This document shows positions 51,483 through 63,496 of a DNA stretch of 64,000 nucleotides, piece after piece. The stretch is from an uncultured Lachnospiraceae bacterium (GTDB lineage Bacteria > Bacillota > Clostridia > Lachnospirales > Lachnospiraceae). Both the position numbers and the translations under genes were made by a program. The notes under the pieces were generated by a model. The model ran no database searches. It was not told the DNA's origin and was given only the letters and a program-made list of their open reading frames with translations. Position 1 is the first letter of the stretch; each line of letters opens with the position of its first letter. The stretch spans positions 1-64,000 of the forward strand of contig CAJOMN010000003.1 in assembly GCA_905235745.1 (NCBI GenBank), written 5' to 3'.

Positions 51483-52532
51483 TTGGATCTTGACGAGAGA
51501 AAGAAAAAGATATTGCTTGCCATAATCAAGACTTACCTTGAAACAGGTGAGCCGGTCGGTTCAAGAACCATCTCCAAGATAGAAGGGCTTGAGCTCAGCT
51601 CCGCGACTATCCGCAACGAGATGGCAGACCTTGTCGACATGGGGTATATACTTCAGCCGCATACATCCGCGGGAAGGATCCCTTCGGACAAGGGCTACAG
51701 GTTTTACGTCGATCAGCTTATGGAATCAAAAGAGCAGGAGATCGAGGAGCGTGAACGCGAGACCGAGGAAATGAAGGGCATGCTCATTGAGAAGGCAGAC
51801 AAGATGGAGCGTCTTCTCAAGCAGATTGCCAGGAATCTTTCGGCAAACACCAATTATGCCGCGATGATCTCCACGCCGCAGTACCGGCTGAACAGGCTCA
51901 AGTTCATTCAGCTTTCGCGGATGGAGGAAAAGCGGATAGTAGCCGTTATCGTGGCAGAAGGCAATATGATCAAAAATCAGATCCTGGACATCGACGAGCC
52001 GATAGACGATGAGACGCTGCTGAAGCTTAACATGCTTCTTAATACTAATCTGAACGGCATGGCGATAGAAGATATCAATCTGTCGACCATATCGAAGATG
52101 AAGCAGCAGGCGGGAGACCAGGCCGGGATAATAGCGGAAGTGATCGATGCCGTCGCCGAGACGATCAAGGCGGATGAAGACCTTGAGATATATACGAGCG
52201 GTGCCAATAATATCTTCAAGTATCCGGAGCTTGCGGACAATCAGAAGGCAAGCGAGATAATAACCGCATTTGAAGAGAAGAAGCAGCTGACCAGTCTTGT
52301 ATATGAAACGCTGTCGCATTCCGACGAGAAGGGGATCCAGGTCTATATCGGAGAGGAATCTCCGATCGAAAACATGAGGGACTGCAGCGTTGTTACAGCT
52401 ACATATGAGCTTGACGAGGGTGTTCACGGAACGATAGGGATCATAGGACCCAAGCGAATGGATTACGACAAGGTTCTGTCTACCATGAAGAAGCTGACGA
52501 CGGAGCTTGACGAAATGTTCAAAAAAGAATAG
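51483..52532 (+). CDS. hrcA: Heat-inducible transcription repressor HrcA
   Basis: 349-residue winged-helix repressor of CIRCE-controlled genes. Seen: LDERKKKILLAIIKTYLETG, GEPVGSRTISK, LSSATIRNEMADLVDMGYI, and PHTSAGRIPSDKGYRFYVD, all typical. TTG start at 51483 behind GAAAGGACAG. First gene of hrcA-grpE-dnaK-dnaJ, controlled by the CIRCE site just upstream and so by its own product. Confidence 0.96.
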   Translation: MDLDERKKKILLAIIKTYLETGEPVGSRTISKIEGLELSSATIRNEMADLVDMGYILQPHTSAGRIPSDKGYRFYVDQLMESKEQEIEERERETEEMKGMLIEKADKMERLLKQIARNLSANTNYAAMISTPQYRLNRLKFIQLSRMEEKRIVAVIVAEGNMIKNQILDIDEPIDDETLLKLNMLLNTNLNGMAIEDINLSTISKMKQQAGDQAGIIAEVIDAVAETIKADEDLEIYTSGANNIFKYPELADNQKASEIITAFEEKKQLTSLVYETLSHSDEKGIQVYIGEESPIENMRDCSVVTATYELDEGVHGTIGIIGPKRMDYDKVLSTMKKLTTELDEMFKKE

Positions 52533-52543
52533 AGGAGATCAAA

Positions 52544-53230
52544 TTGAGCACAAAAGATGGGAAAAAGATCAAAATTGAATCCGGCACAGATGATGGCGCT
52601 TTGGAAGAAGACATTGCCAAAGAGGAGACAGGCAGTGAAGTAACCGAGGATGGCGCGGACATGCCGGCAGGAGATAAGCCGGAAGAGGGCGCACCGGAGA
52701 CCGCAGAGGATCAGCCGGAGACGAAGGATGCCGGATCGCCGGATGAGGATTCCGGGGAAGGCAGAAAAAAACATTCCGGCAAGAAGAACAAGAAGGATCC
52801 GAGGGACGAAAAGATAGCGGAGCTGGAGGATAGGGTCAAACGCCAGATGGCGGAATTTGAAAACTTCAGGAAACGCACCGACAAGGAAAAGTCCCAGATG
52901 TATGACATGGGAGCCAGGTGCGTGATCGAGAAGATCCTGCCGGTCATCGATAATTTTGAAAGGGGACTGGATAGTGTTCCCGAAGGCTGCGACCAGGCCT
53001 TTGTCGACGGAATGCAGATGATATACAAGCAACTTTCTTCGGAGCTCGAAAAGCTGGGCGTGAAGGAGATAGAGGCGGTAGGCACACCGTTTGATCCGAA
53101 CATTCACAATGCGGTGATGCAGGTGGAGAGCGATGAATATGAAAGCGGAACGGTTGCCGCGCAGCTTCAGAAAGGATATACATACCACGACACGCTTGTA
53201 AGACCGAGTATGGTTTCGGTCGTGTCATAG
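52544..53230 (+). CDS. grpE: Nucleotide exchange factor GrpE
   Basis: 228 residues: a long acidic, low-complexity N-terminal part (about residues 15-85), then the coiled coil LEDRVKRQMAEFENFRKRTD and the beta domain ending VGTPFDPNIHNAVMQVE and YTYHDTLVRPSMVSV. It releases ADP from DnaK. TTG start after AGAGGAG. The N-terminal tail is longer than in many GrpE proteins. Confidence 0.95.
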   Translation: MSTKDGKKIKIESGTDDGALEEDIAKEETGSEVTEDGADMPAGDKPEEGAPETAEDQPETKDAGSPDEDSGEGRKKHSGKKNKKDPRDEKIAELEDRVKRQMAEFENFRKRTDKEKSQMYDMGARCVIEKILPVIDNFERGLDSVPEGCDQAFVDGMQMIYKQLSSELEKLGVKEIEAVGTPFDPNIHNAVMQVESDEYESGTVAAQLQKGYTYHDTLVRPSMVSVVS

Positions 53231-53248
53231 GATATAGTAAGCGGATAA

Positions 53249-55168
<1,920 letters not shown>

Positions 55169-55176
55169 TGTAAGCT

Positions 55177-56385
55177 ATGGCAGAAAGTAAGAGAGATTAT
55201 TATGAAGTCCTCGGCGTTGATAAAAACGCCGATGACTCCGCTATTAAAAGTGCATATCGGAAGCTCGCCAAGAAGTATCATCCCGATATGAATCCCGGAG
55301 ACAAGAATGCGGAGGCCAAATTTAAAGAGGCCTCCGAAGCTTATGCAGTATTATCCGATCCCGACAAGAGAAGGCAGTATGATCAGTATGGTCATGCTGC
55401 GTTTGAGCAGGGAGGACCCGGCGGATTCGGCGGATTTGATTTTAACTCAATGGATTTTACCGATATATTCGGCGATATATTCGGCGATCTGTTCGGGGGA
55501 GGCGGAAGGTCGCGTTCCGGCGGACGGTCATATAACGGTCCGATGAAGGGTCAGAATCTTCACGCGAGTGTCAGGATCACGTTTGAAGAGGCTATATCCG
55601 GATGCGAGAAGGAGATCGAGCCGCTGCAGAAGGATGAATGCAAGACGTGCCACGGCACGGGTGCGAAACCGGGCTCGGGTCCCGTAACCTGCTCGAAGTG
55701 CGGTGGCAAGGGTCAGGTTGTATTTACGTCACAGTCACTTTTCGGAACCGTTCGTAATGTCCAGACGTGTCCCGATTGCGGCGGATCCGGCAAGATAGTC
55801 AAGGATAAGTGTCCCGACTGCCATGGTCAGGGATATATCTCTTCGCGCAAGAAACTGTCTGTTTCCATACCGGCCGGAATCGACAGCGGACAGGCAGTCA
55901 GACTTCGTGAAAAAGGAGAGCCGGGAATAAACGGAGGCGCACGCGGGGATCTGCTTGTTGAAGTTGTTGTTGCCGGTCATCCTATCTTCCAGAGGAAGGA
56001 TATGGATATATATTCCACAGCACCGGTTTCATTTGCCGTTGCCGCGCTGGGAGGGGATATCCTGATCGATACCGTTGACGGCAAGGTGGCATACACCGTG
56101 AAACCCGGCACCCAGACGGATACAAGGATAAGGCTGAAGGGTAAGGGTGTTCCGTCTCTTCGGTCTGCAAATGTAAGGGGAGACCACTACGTTACCCTCG
56201 TAATACAGACACCCGTCAAACTGACTAATGATGCCAAGAAGCTCCTGAAGGATTTTGATGCCGCAACCGATGATTCGCTCACTGCCGTCGAAAGGTACAA
56301 GGCTGCCAAAAATGCAGACGGGGGTGATACGGCTGACAAGACCGATAAAACGGACAAGAAAAAGCGCGGATTTAACAAAAAGTGA
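55177..56385 (+). CDS. dnaJ: Chaperone DnaJ
   Basis: 402 residues: J domain with [17 protein letters not shown] and the HPD motif ([11 protein letters not shown]), G/F-rich linker ([16 protein letters not shown]), four zinc motifs [32 protein letters not shown], and the C-terminal substrate domains. A charged tail rich in Asp, Thr and Lys closes the protein and is longer than usual. Starts nine bases after dnaK with a weak RBS. Confidence 0.97.
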   Translation: MAESKRDYYEVLGVDKNADDSAIKSAYRKLAKKYHPDMNPGDKNAEAKFKEASEAYAVLSDPDKRRQYDQYGHAAFEQGGPGGFGGFDFNSMDFTDIFGDIFGDLFGGGGRSRSGGRSYNGPMKGQNLHASVRITFEEAISGCEKEIEPLQKDECKTCHGTGAKPGSGPVTCSKCGGKGQVVFTSQSLFGTVRNVQTCPDCGGSGKIVKDKCPDCHGQGYISSRKKLSVSIPAGIDSGQAVRLREKGEPGINGGARGDLLVEVVVAGHPIFQRKDMDIYSTAPVSFAVAALGGDILIDTVDGKVAYTVKPGTQTDTRIRLKGKGVPSLRSANVRGDHYVTLVIQTPVKLTNDAKKLLKDFDAATDDSLTAVERYKAAKNADGGDTADKTDKTDKKKRGFNKK

Positions 56386-56390
56386 TTAAG

Positions 56391-56419
56391 TTGATTTGTG
56401 AAATGAGATAACGTATAAT
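56391..56419 (+). promoter_or_regulatory. Sigma-A promoter for the DUF3048 lipoprotein gene
   Basis: TTGATT at 56391-56396, 17-base spacer, TATAAT at 56414-56419, 50 bases before the gene. Just after the dnaJ stop, so this gene has its own transcription. Confidence 0.75.
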
Positions 56420-56469
56420 GTCTATTGTTTGTGGAGTAAACGGATAATAGTCAGGTAAGGTTAGTAGTA

Positions 56470-57603
56470 ATGAAAATCAATAGATCAACTATAGTTGCGG
56501 CTGCCCTGTGCTTTGCCTGCGTACTGTCGCTTGCGGGCTGCGGCAAAGATGACGAAGAAGCCGCTTCAGACGCTCCTGCGGCCGCGGCAAGTACGGTCAA
56601 TGATGAGAGCAGCGAAACAGAGGGTGCGCAGACCATGATCGAAGAAGATCCGAATGCGCTTCCCGATGGCCAAATGAGAAGTTATCTGTCAGGCCTTCCC
56701 GTTGACGAGAAGATAGGAAACAGGCGTCCTGTTGCCATAATGCTCAACAACCTCGAGGCGGCACAGCCTATGAGCGGTGTTTCATATGCCGATGTCGTAT
56801 ATGAGTATGTTGTGGAAGGTTCCATTACAAGGCTTATGGGACTGTTTGAGAATTACGATAGTCTTGAGAAGATAGGATCGGTCAGAAGCTGCCGCGAGTA
56901 CTTTGTATATACTGCGCTTGAATTTGATGCGATATATATGCATTTCGGACAGGCATCATATGCCGTCGAACTTCTGGATCAGGACTATGTTGACAATATC
57001 AACGGTCTGGGACCTGCGGGAGATGTGGCGTATTACAGGACAACGGACAGACAGGCTCCGCATAATGTATATACGAGCAGTAAAGGTATAGATGCAGGCA
57101 TCAAAATGCTCGGCTATCGCCGGGATCATTATGACGGATATAAAGGAAAGTTCAAATTCTGCGATCTTGACAAAGAGGTCACGAACAAGGACGGGTACAG
57201 CGCAAAGCATATTGAACCGAAATACAGGATCAACAAACCGTGGTTTGATTATAACGAGAAGACCGGCAAATACGACAGATTCCAATACGACGGACCGCAG
57301 ATAGACGACCTGACGGGAGAGCAGTTATCATATGATAATGTCATCCTGCAGTACAATTTCTGGGTTCAGCTTGACGACAAGGATTATCTTGCTTTCGACT
57401 GCCACAGCGGAGGTGCCATTCAATACTGCACAAAAGGCAAGTGTATCCCGGGCACGTGGAAGAGGGACCTCAACGAAGATAATTACGACATGTCGGCTAT
57501 AAGGTATTACGATATGGACGGCAACGAGATTGAGATCAACAACGGAAAAACGTTCGTATGCGTCATACAGAATGATGAGGTCGATAATGTAGTCATTGAA
57601 TAA
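56470..57603 (+). CDS. DUF3048 (YerB-like) lipoprotein
   Basis: 377 residues. Signal peptide with lipobox LSLAGCGK (Cys at about 24), an Ala/Glu/Ser-rich linker to about 60, then the DUF3048 domain with RRPVAIMLNNLEAAQPMSG, YEYVVEGSITRLMGLF, IGSVRSCREYFV and DAIYMHFGQASYA. Bacillus YerB is the best-known relative, itself of unclear function. The protein should face outward on the cell membrane. Own promoter at 56391; terminator after it, so a single-gene unit. Confidence 0.92.
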   Translation: MKINRSTIVAAALCFACVLSLAGCGKDDEEAASDAPAAAASTVNDESSETEGAQTMIEEDPNALPDGQMRSYLSGLPVDEKIGNRRPVAIMLNNLEAAQPMSGVSYADVVYEYVVEGSITRLMGLFENYDSLEKIGSVRSCREYFVYTALEFDAIYMHFGQASYAVELLDQDYVDNINGLGPAGDVAYYRTTDRQAPHNVYTSSKGIDAGIKMLGYRRDHYDGYKGKFKFCDLDKEVTNKDGYSAKHIEPKYRINKPWFDYNEKTGKYDRFQYDGPQIDDLTGEQLSYDNVILQYNFWVQLDDKDYLAFDCHSGGAIQYCTKGKCIPGTWKRDLNEDNYDMSAIRYYDMDGNEIEINNGKTFVCVIQNDEVDNVVIE

Positions 57604-57612
57604 GAGCTTATG

Positions 57613-57641
57613 CAGGGCCTTTAAAGGGGCCCTGATTTTTT
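57613..57641 (+). terminator. Intrinsic terminator after the DUF3048 gene
   Basis: Stem CAGGGCC (57613-57619) with GGCCCTG (57628-57634) and an inner CCTTTAAAGG, followed by ATTTTTT. Confidence 0.88.
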
Positions 57642-57675
57642 ATACTGATCTTTACTCTGGCGGGAATAGGATGTT

Positions 57676-58629
57676 ATGAGATACTGTAAATACACGATAG
57701 AAACCGTTGCCGAAGCGGAAGACATCATCATAAGCATGCTTTACGATCTCGGGGTTGAGGGTACCGAGGTCGAGGATAAGGTTCCGCTGTCGGAAAGTGA
57801 ACTGGCTGGAATGTTTGTTGATATCGCCCCGGAAACAGCGGATGACGACGGAAGTGCGTATGTCTCGTTTTATCTTGATGCTGACGGCGATCATGATGAC
57901 CTCGTCCGCAACATCAGGGCGGAACTTGATGACATGAAGACATATCTTGATGTCGGAAGCTGTGCCATTACATATTCGGAGACCGAAGATGACGACTATA
58001 TCAACAACTGGAAGAAGTATTTCCATCAGTTTTATATAGACGATATTCTGTTCATACCGTCGTGGGAAGAAGTTTTGTCGGAAGATCACACCGGCCTTGT
58101 GATCCACATAGATCCCGGTACCGCTTTCGGTACGGGCATGCACGAGACCACGCAATTGTGTATCCGCTCCCTCAGACGATATGTTACGGAGGGAAGCAGA
58201 ATACTGGATGTCGGAACGGGCAGCGGAGTGCTGTCGATACTTGCGTTCAAGTTCGGCGCATCTTCCGTTACGGCTACAGATCTTGATATATGTGCGCAAA
58301 CGGCTGCGGCCGGCAACATGGCGGCAAACGGACTGGACGGTGCCGATTTCAAGCTGATCATAGGTAATCTTATCGATGATGAAAGGGTTCAGGATGAGGT
58401 CGGAGAAGGATACGATATAGTTGTAGCCAATATCCTCGCTGAGGTTCTTATTCCGCTTCTTCCCGCCGGGATAAAAGCATTAAAGAGCGGCGGTATATAC
58501 ATTATGTCGGGAATAATAGACGATAAGGAAGAAGCGGTGGTAAACGCCTGCAAAGAGCATGGTCTTGAAGTGCTCGAAGTAAACAGGCAGGGAGAATGGG
58601 TATGTGTCACGGGCATGAAACGCTCGTGA
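57676..58629 (+). CDS. prmA: Ribosomal protein L11 methyltransferase
   Basis: 317 residues. PrmA signatures: WKKYFHQFYIDDILFIPSWE, HIDPGTAFGTGMHETTQLC, SAM motif ILDVGTGSGVLSILAFKFGA, and VANILAEVLIPLLPAGIKAL. It trimethylates ribosomal protein L11. First of a close-packed set (prmA-rsmE-cysteine desulfurase-thiI-DUF6311) with small gaps. Confidence 0.96.
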   Translation: MRYCKYTIETVAEAEDIIISMLYDLGVEGTEVEDKVPLSESELAGMFVDIAPETADDDGSAYVSFYLDADGDHDDLVRNIRAELDDMKTYLDVGSCAITYSETEDDDYINNWKKYFHQFYIDDILFIPSWEEVLSEDHTGLVIHIDPGTAFGTGMHETTQLCIRSLRRYVTEGSRILDVGTGSGVLSILAFKFGASSVTATDLDICAQTAAAGNMAANGLDGADFKLIIGNLIDDERVQDEVGEGYDIVVANILAEVLIPLLPAGIKALKSGGIYIMSGIIDDKEEAVVNACKEHGLEVLEVNRQGEWVCVTGMKRS

Positions 58630-58648
58630 CAGGCAAGCGCCGCATGAT

Positions 58649-59401
58649 ATGTACAGATTTTTTGTTGATCACAACCAGATAGATACAGCGAACAGAAGAG
58701 TTGTCGTAACCGGAGCGGACTTCAACCATATACATAATGTGCTGCGGATGAAGCCGGGTGAAGAAGTATCTGTTGCCGTCTCCGGAGAAGACAGGGAATA
58801 CCGGTGTGCAATAGATTCGTATACAGGGGATACGGTTATTCTTACACTCCTGTTTATTAAAGAGAGTAATGTTGAGCTTCCGTGCGAGGTAACACTGTAT
58901 CAGGCGCTTCCGAAAGCCGACAAGATGGAACTTGTCATTACAAAATCGGTCGAGCTTGGCGTATCGGCCATAGTGCCCGTGGCAACGGGAAGATCTGTTG
59001 TCAGGCTGGACGGTTCAAGATCCGTAAAGAAGACCGCAAGATGGAATGCGATATCCGAAGCTGCCGCCAAGCAGTCAGGACGTGCGGTCATCCCGCCTGT
59101 CAGGGATGTGATGTCAATGGAGGAGGCGCTTTCGGATTGCCGCAGCCATACGGTCAGGATAATACCTTACGAGCTGTCCGACCCGGATTCAATGAGCCGC
59201 ACGCGTGATCTGATCGGAAATATATCCCCCGGGGACAGGGTCGCGGTATTTATCGGTCCCGAGGGTGGATTTACGGAAGAAGAAATAGAACTTGCCACGG
59301 CGGCAGGCTGCGTGCCCGTTACTCTCGGCCACAGGATACTGCGCACGGAAACGGCCGGCCCCGTGATCCTATCGTGGATAATATACAGCCTCGGAATATA
59401 G
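58649..59401 (+). CDS. rsmE: 16S rRNA (uracil-1498-N3) methyltransferase
   Basis: 250-residue SPOUT (knotted) methyltransferase with MYRFFVDHNQI at the start, QALPKADKMELVITKSVELG, and the knot motifs FIGPEGGFTEEEIELA and VTLGHRILRTETA. Adds a methyl group to 16S rRNA at U1498. Twenty bases after prmA, the standard neighbour in Firmicutes. Confidence 0.96.
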   Translation: MYRFFVDHNQIDTANRRVVVTGADFNHIHNVLRMKPGEEVSVAVSGEDREYRCAIDSYTGDTVILTLLFIKESNVELPCEVTLYQALPKADKMELVITKSVELGVSAIVPVATGRSVVRLDGSRSVKKTARWNAISEAAAKQSGRAVIPPVRDVMSMEEALSDCRSHTVRIIPYELSDPDSMSRTRDLIGNISPGDRVAVFIGPEGGFTEEEIELATAAGCVPVTLGHRILRTETAGPVILSWIIYSLGI

Positions 59402-59413
59402 AGAGATAAAGCA

Positions 59414-60595
59414 GTGGACATATATCTTGATAACAGCGCGACAACGCGCACATATGATGAAGTAACCGAATACATGACATATATCATGAAGGATGTTTAC
59501 GGCAATCCTTCGAGTATGCATATGGTCGGGGTCAATGCCGAACGTGTGGTCAGGGAAGCAGCCGGAACGATAGCGGAGCATATGAAGGTTGATCCCGGAG
59601 AGATATTGTTTACTTCCGGAGGAACCGAGTCTGATAACCTTGCGCTTATCGGAACGGCACTTGCGAACAAGCGGACGGGAAAGCATCTTATCACAACGAA
59701 GGTCGAGCATCCGGCAGTCCTTGAGACGATGAAGTATCTTGAAGGGCAGGGATTTTCGGTCACATACCTTGATGTCGCAAAGGACGGAAGGGTATCTCCC
59801 GGTGCAATAGCTGATGCCCTGACGGACGATACGATACTTGTATCCGTCATGCATGTGAATAATGAGATCGGGGCGGTAAACAACATTGAAGAGCTTGCAG
59901 GTATCGTCAAAGGCCGTAATCCCGACATAGTGTTCCATACGGACGCCGTACAGTCCTTCGGAAAGTTCAGGATATATCCGAAAAGATCGGGGATCGACCT
60001 CGTGTCGGTAAGCGGGCATAAGATCCACGGTCCGAAAGGAACAGGGGTATTGTATGTCCGTGACGGTGTCAGGATAAGGCCGATAATATACGGCGGCGGT
60101 CAGCAGAAAGGAATGAGATCCGGAACGGAAAATGTTCCGGGTATAGGCGGAATAGGTCTGGCGACGAAGCTTGTATATGAGGATCTCGATGCCGGGCCCG
60201 ACAGGCTGTACGGACTGAAACAATATTTTATCGAAGGATTGCAGAACATTCCGGATGTTAGGATCAACGGTATACCGGACGACGGAACGGATCCTGTCAC
60301 CGCGATCAGGATGAGCGCCCCGCATATCGTAAGCGCGTCATTTGAAGATGTCCGCGCCGAGGTTCTGCTTCATGCGCTTGAAGCTAAAGGGATAAGCGTA
60401 TCCGCAGGAAGCGCGTGTTCGACCAACAAGCCGGCGCCGAGTGCGACACTTCAGGCCATAGGACTCGACAGGAAGCTGCTCGAATCAACGCTTCGATTTT
60501 CTTTTTCTTATGAAACAAGCCGCGAAGAGCTTGAATACACGCTGAACGTTCTGTCGGACGAGGTTCCGAAACTTCGTCGTTTTAAGCGCCGTTAA
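59414..60595 (+). CDS. Cysteine desulfurase, NifS/IscS-like
   Basis: 393 residues, PLP enzyme taking sulfur from cysteine. Seen: YLDNSATTRTYDEV, TSGGTESDNLAL, HTDAVQSFGKF, the PLP lysine in SVSGHKIHGPKGTG and the active-site cysteine in SAGSACSTN. GTG start at 59414. Placed nine bases before thiI, so it most likely provides sulfur for 4-thiouridine in tRNA (the NifZ-like role known in Bacillus), and perhaps also for thiamine or iron-sulfur work. Confidence 0.94.
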   Translation: MDIYLDNSATTRTYDEVTEYMTYIMKDVYGNPSSMHMVGVNAERVVREAAGTIAEHMKVDPGEILFTSGGTESDNLALIGTALANKRTGKHLITTKVEHPAVLETMKYLEGQGFSVTYLDVAKDGRVSPGAIADALTDDTILVSVMHVNNEIGAVNNIEELAGIVKGRNPDIVFHTDAVQSFGKFRIYPKRSGIDLVSVSGHKIHGPKGTGVLYVRDGVRIRPIIYGGGQQKGMRSGTENVPGIGGIGLATKLVYEDLDAGPDRLYGLKQYFIEGLQNIPDVRINGIPDDGTDPVTAIRMSAPHIVSASFEDVRAEVLLHALEAKGISVSAGSACSTNKPAPSATLQAIGLDRKLLESTLRFSFSYETSREELEYTLNVLSDEVPKLRRFKRR

Positions 60596-60603
60596 GGAGT
60601 ATT

Positions 60604-61785
60604 ATGAAATACCGGACTTTTTTGATCAAATATGCGGAAATAGCCATAAAAGGTAAGAACAGGTACGTTTTCGAAGACGCCCTGATGCACAGGATGCGGC
60701 TGGCATTAAAGCATGTGGACGGCGATTTTTCCGTTACCAAGACACAGGGCAGGATGTATGTGGACTGTCTGTCGGACTGTGACCGTGATGAGGTCACTTC
60801 GGCACTTCGGAAAGTATTCGGCATTAATGCGATATGCCCCGTTGTCAAGATCGCGAATGAAGGCTTTGACAAACTGCGTGAATCCGTGGTCAGGTACGTT
60901 GACGAGGAATATCCTGACAAAAGGCACACCTTCAAGGTCTTTGCCAAGAGGGCGGATAAATCGTTTCCTGTCTGTTCGACCGATATGAACAGCGAACTCG
61001 GAGCCGCCATACTTGAGGCGTATCCCGAAATGAAGGTCGATGTCCATAACCCTGAGATAGAGCTGCACGTCGAAGTGCGGGAGAGCATATACATATATTC
61101 GAAGCAGATCGAAGGTCCCGGAGGGATGCCCGTAGGAACAAACGGCAAAGCTATGCTGCTGCTGTCGGGCGGTATCGATTCACCCGTTGCCGGATATATG
61201 ATAGCAAAGCGCGGCGTCAAGATTGATGCGGTGTATTTTCATGCTCCTCCGTATACGAGCGAGCGCGCAAAGCAGAAAGTCATCGATCTTGCAAGGCAGA
61301 TATCGGGATATACCGGTACGATATGCCTTCATGTGATCAATTTTACGGACATTCAGCTTGCCATATATGAAAAGTGCCCGCATGAAGAGCTGACTATAAT
61401 CATGCGCAGATACATGATGCGTATCGCAGAGAAGATAGCAGTGCAGAACGATTGTCTGGGTCTTGTGACCGGTGAGAGCATAGGTCAGGTTGCCAGTCAG
61501 ACGATGCAGTCTCTCGCCGTTACGAACGAGGTGTGTTCGCTTCCTGTATTTCGCCCGCTCATAGGGTTTGATAAGCAGGAGATTATAGAGATATCCGGTA
61601 GGATAGGCACGTTCGAGACGTCCATTCTGCCCTATGAGGACTGCTGTACGATATTTGTGGCAAAACACCCTGTCACGAAGCCGAAGCTGAGTGTTATAGA
61701 GAAGTCCGAGGAAAGACTTGCGGATTGTATTGATGAGCTGGTTGCCACGGCGCTCGAAACAGAAGAAGTGATCAACGTGATATAG
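60604..61785 (+). CDS. thiI: tRNA 4-thiouridine synthase ThiI
   Basis: 393 residues without a rhodanese tail, the short Firmicutes form. THUMP/ferredoxin-like part with RTFLIKYAEIAIKGKNRYVFE, then the PP-loop LLLSGGIDSPVAGYMIAKRG and VTGESIGQVASQTMQSL; YEDCCTIFVAKHP near the end. Adenylates U8 of tRNA and inserts sulfur from the neighbouring desulfurase. RBS AAGGAG precedes the ATG. Confidence 0.96.
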   Translation: MKYRTFLIKYAEIAIKGKNRYVFEDALMHRMRLALKHVDGDFSVTKTQGRMYVDCLSDCDRDEVTSALRKVFGINAICPVVKIANEGFDKLRESVVRYVDEEYPDKRHTFKVFAKRADKSFPVCSTDMNSELGAAILEAYPEMKVDVHNPEIELHVEVRESIYIYSKQIEGPGGMPVGTNGKAMLLLSGGIDSPVAGYMIAKRGVKIDAVYFHAPPYTSERAKQKVIDLARQISGYTGTICLHVINFTDIQLAIYEKCPHEELTIIMRRYMMRIAEKIAVQNDCLGLVTGESIGQVASQTMQSLAVTNEVCSLPVFRPLIGFDKQEIIEISGRIGTFETSILPYEDCCTIFVAKHPVTKPKLSVIEKSEERLADCIDELVATALETEEVINVI

Positions 61786-61794
61786 GTACTGCAC

Positions 61795-63477
61795 ATGTTT
61801 GATGCGAGATCCCGCAACAGAATACACGCCGGGCTGTTGTTTGCCATATGTGCTGCCGTAGGAGCGCTGTGCTTTATCGGTATCTACGGCGTAAGAGTTC
61901 TTGATTTTACGAATACGGGATGGCTCTTTGACAACGACCATGATCTGCGGCAGCATTATATCGGATGGTGTCATTTCAGAACCGATCCGTGGCATTTTCC
62001 GATAGGGCTGATCGATTCGCTGTCATATCCCGACAGTATGTCGGTGATCTATACGGATTCCATCCCCGTCTTTGCCGTCCTGTTTAAGCTGGCAAACCCG
62101 CTCCTTCCGCAGGAATTCCAGTATTTCGGACTGTTCGGGATACTTTCCTTTATGCTGATGGGAGGGTTCGCTTCACTCCTTCTTCGCAGGTTTATAAATG
62201 ATGATATCATATGCATTGCCGGTTCCGTTTTCTACATCATAAGCGCTCCGGTCATACAGAGGATGTATTATCATACTGCGCTGGCGGCGCAGTGGCTGAT
62301 CATCGCCGCGCTTGTGATGTGGGTATACAACAGGGAGCTCGGATCGGATGTAAGACGTGTCATATACTGGGGGCTTATCGGTTTTCTGTGTGTCGGGATA
62401 CACTCGTACTTCCTGCCGATGACCGGTATGATATTACTTGCCGCGATGATAACGCAGGCGGCAGAAGATAAAAAGATCGGGATTCCGCTCCTGGAGCTGG
62501 CGTCATTTTGTCTGTGCGCCGTTGCCAATCTGTATATTCTGGGGGCATTCTACGGTGGGACTTCCCCGGTGGGATACGGACTCGGGACGTTCGGAAGCAA
62601 TCTCAATACGTTTATCAATCCGTGGGAGATAGGAAGGTTTCTTCCCTCACTCCCGCTCCAGAACTGGTTCCAGTACGAGGGCATGGCGTATCTCGGCGCA
62701 GGGATACTGCTGTTGTTCGCACTTGTTGCGGCAGGGATGGTATTTCGCGGCGTACGGCACACACCCGAGGAAGCGTTTCATTCCTCAAAGCTATACGGCA
62801 GGGTGTCTGTGGCGCTTGTTGCCGTCTCCTTCCTGTTGGCAGTGATACCGAATATATCGTTTAATGACAAAACACTGCTATGGCTGCCTCTTCCGCAGGC
62901 ATTGGAGACCTGTATGGGGATATTCCGCTCGAACGGTCGTCTCGTGTGGCCTGCAATGTATGTCCTTATGACAGCGGCGGTCAGCTTCTCGGCATATACG
63001 TTCAGACATTACGCGCCGGTTGCAAGGATTACGGTAGCGGTCGCCCTGATCCTTCAGATAGCGGATATGTCGGATACTTTCCGGATCAAATATGATCTGT
63101 ACTCGGCGGATCATCCGATCGAGACGCTGTGGGACGACGAGGAGGCCTCCGCATTCGCCGCCGGAGCCGGAGAATTTATCTTTCTGTATACGGATAACGA
63201 TATTACGCTGCAGTCTGCCTACTATGGCTATCTGCACAACATACGCCAGAACAATTTTTATTTTGCAAGGGATACAGATGATAAGGTCAGGGAAGGGATC
63301 GAACTGTATTATTCGGAGCTTGACAAAGGAAATATGAGACAGTCGGCCGTCTATATCATAAGGGATGAGGATTATGAGAAGGATCCCTTATACTATGACG
63401 GGCTGGATGCCGATATGATGAGACGATCCGGACATGTGATGTTTAAGGCAAAAAAACAGGACCACGGTACTCCGTGA
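61795..63477 (+). CDS. DUF6311-like polytopic membrane protein
   Basis: 560 residues with about 10 membrane helices and a C-terminal soluble part of about 130 residues. The first loop (FDNDHDLRQHYIGWCHFRTD) has the acidic residues expected after the first helix of GT-C glycosyltransferases; DUF6311 proteins share this plan and are thought to move sugars from lipid carriers, but no activity is established. Ten bases after thiI. The last codons contain the terminator of the convergent HPr-like gene. Confidence 0.72.
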   Translation: MFDARSRNRIHAGLLFAICAAVGALCFIGIYGVRVLDFTNTGWLFDNDHDLRQHYIGWCHFRTDPWHFPIGLIDSLSYPDSMSVIYTDSIPVFAVLFKLANPLLPQEFQYFGLFGILSFMLMGGFASLLLRRFINDDIICIAGSVFYIISAPVIQRMYYHTALAAQWLIIAALVMWVYNRELGSDVRRVIYWGLIGFLCVGIHSYFLPMTGMILLAAMITQAAEDKKIGIPLLELASFCLCAVANLYILGAFYGGTSPVGYGLGTFGSNLNTFINPWEIGRFLPSLPLQNWFQYEGMAYLGAGILLLFALVAAGMVFRGVRHTPEEAFHSSKLYGRVSVALVAVSFLLAVIPNISFNDKTLLWLPLPQALETCMGIFRSNGRLVWPAMYVLMTAAVSFSAYTFRHYAPVARITVAVALILQIADMSDTFRIKYDLYSADHPIETLWDDEEASAFAAGAGEFIFLYTDNDITLQSAYYGYLHNIRQNNFYFARDTDDKVREGIELYYSELDKGNMRQSAVYIIRDEDYEKDPLYYDGLDADMMRRSGHVMFKAKKQDHGTP

Positions 63478-63483
63478 TCCTGT
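63450..63483 (-). terminator. Terminator of the HPr-like gene (minus strand)
   Basis: Stem 63456-63461/63463-63467 with 63472-63476/63478-63483 (single-base bulges) and, on the minus strand, a run of seven T (63456-63450). It overlaps the 3' end of the convergent membrane-protein gene. Confidence 0.8.
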
Positions 63484-63496
63484 GCACAGTCTGATA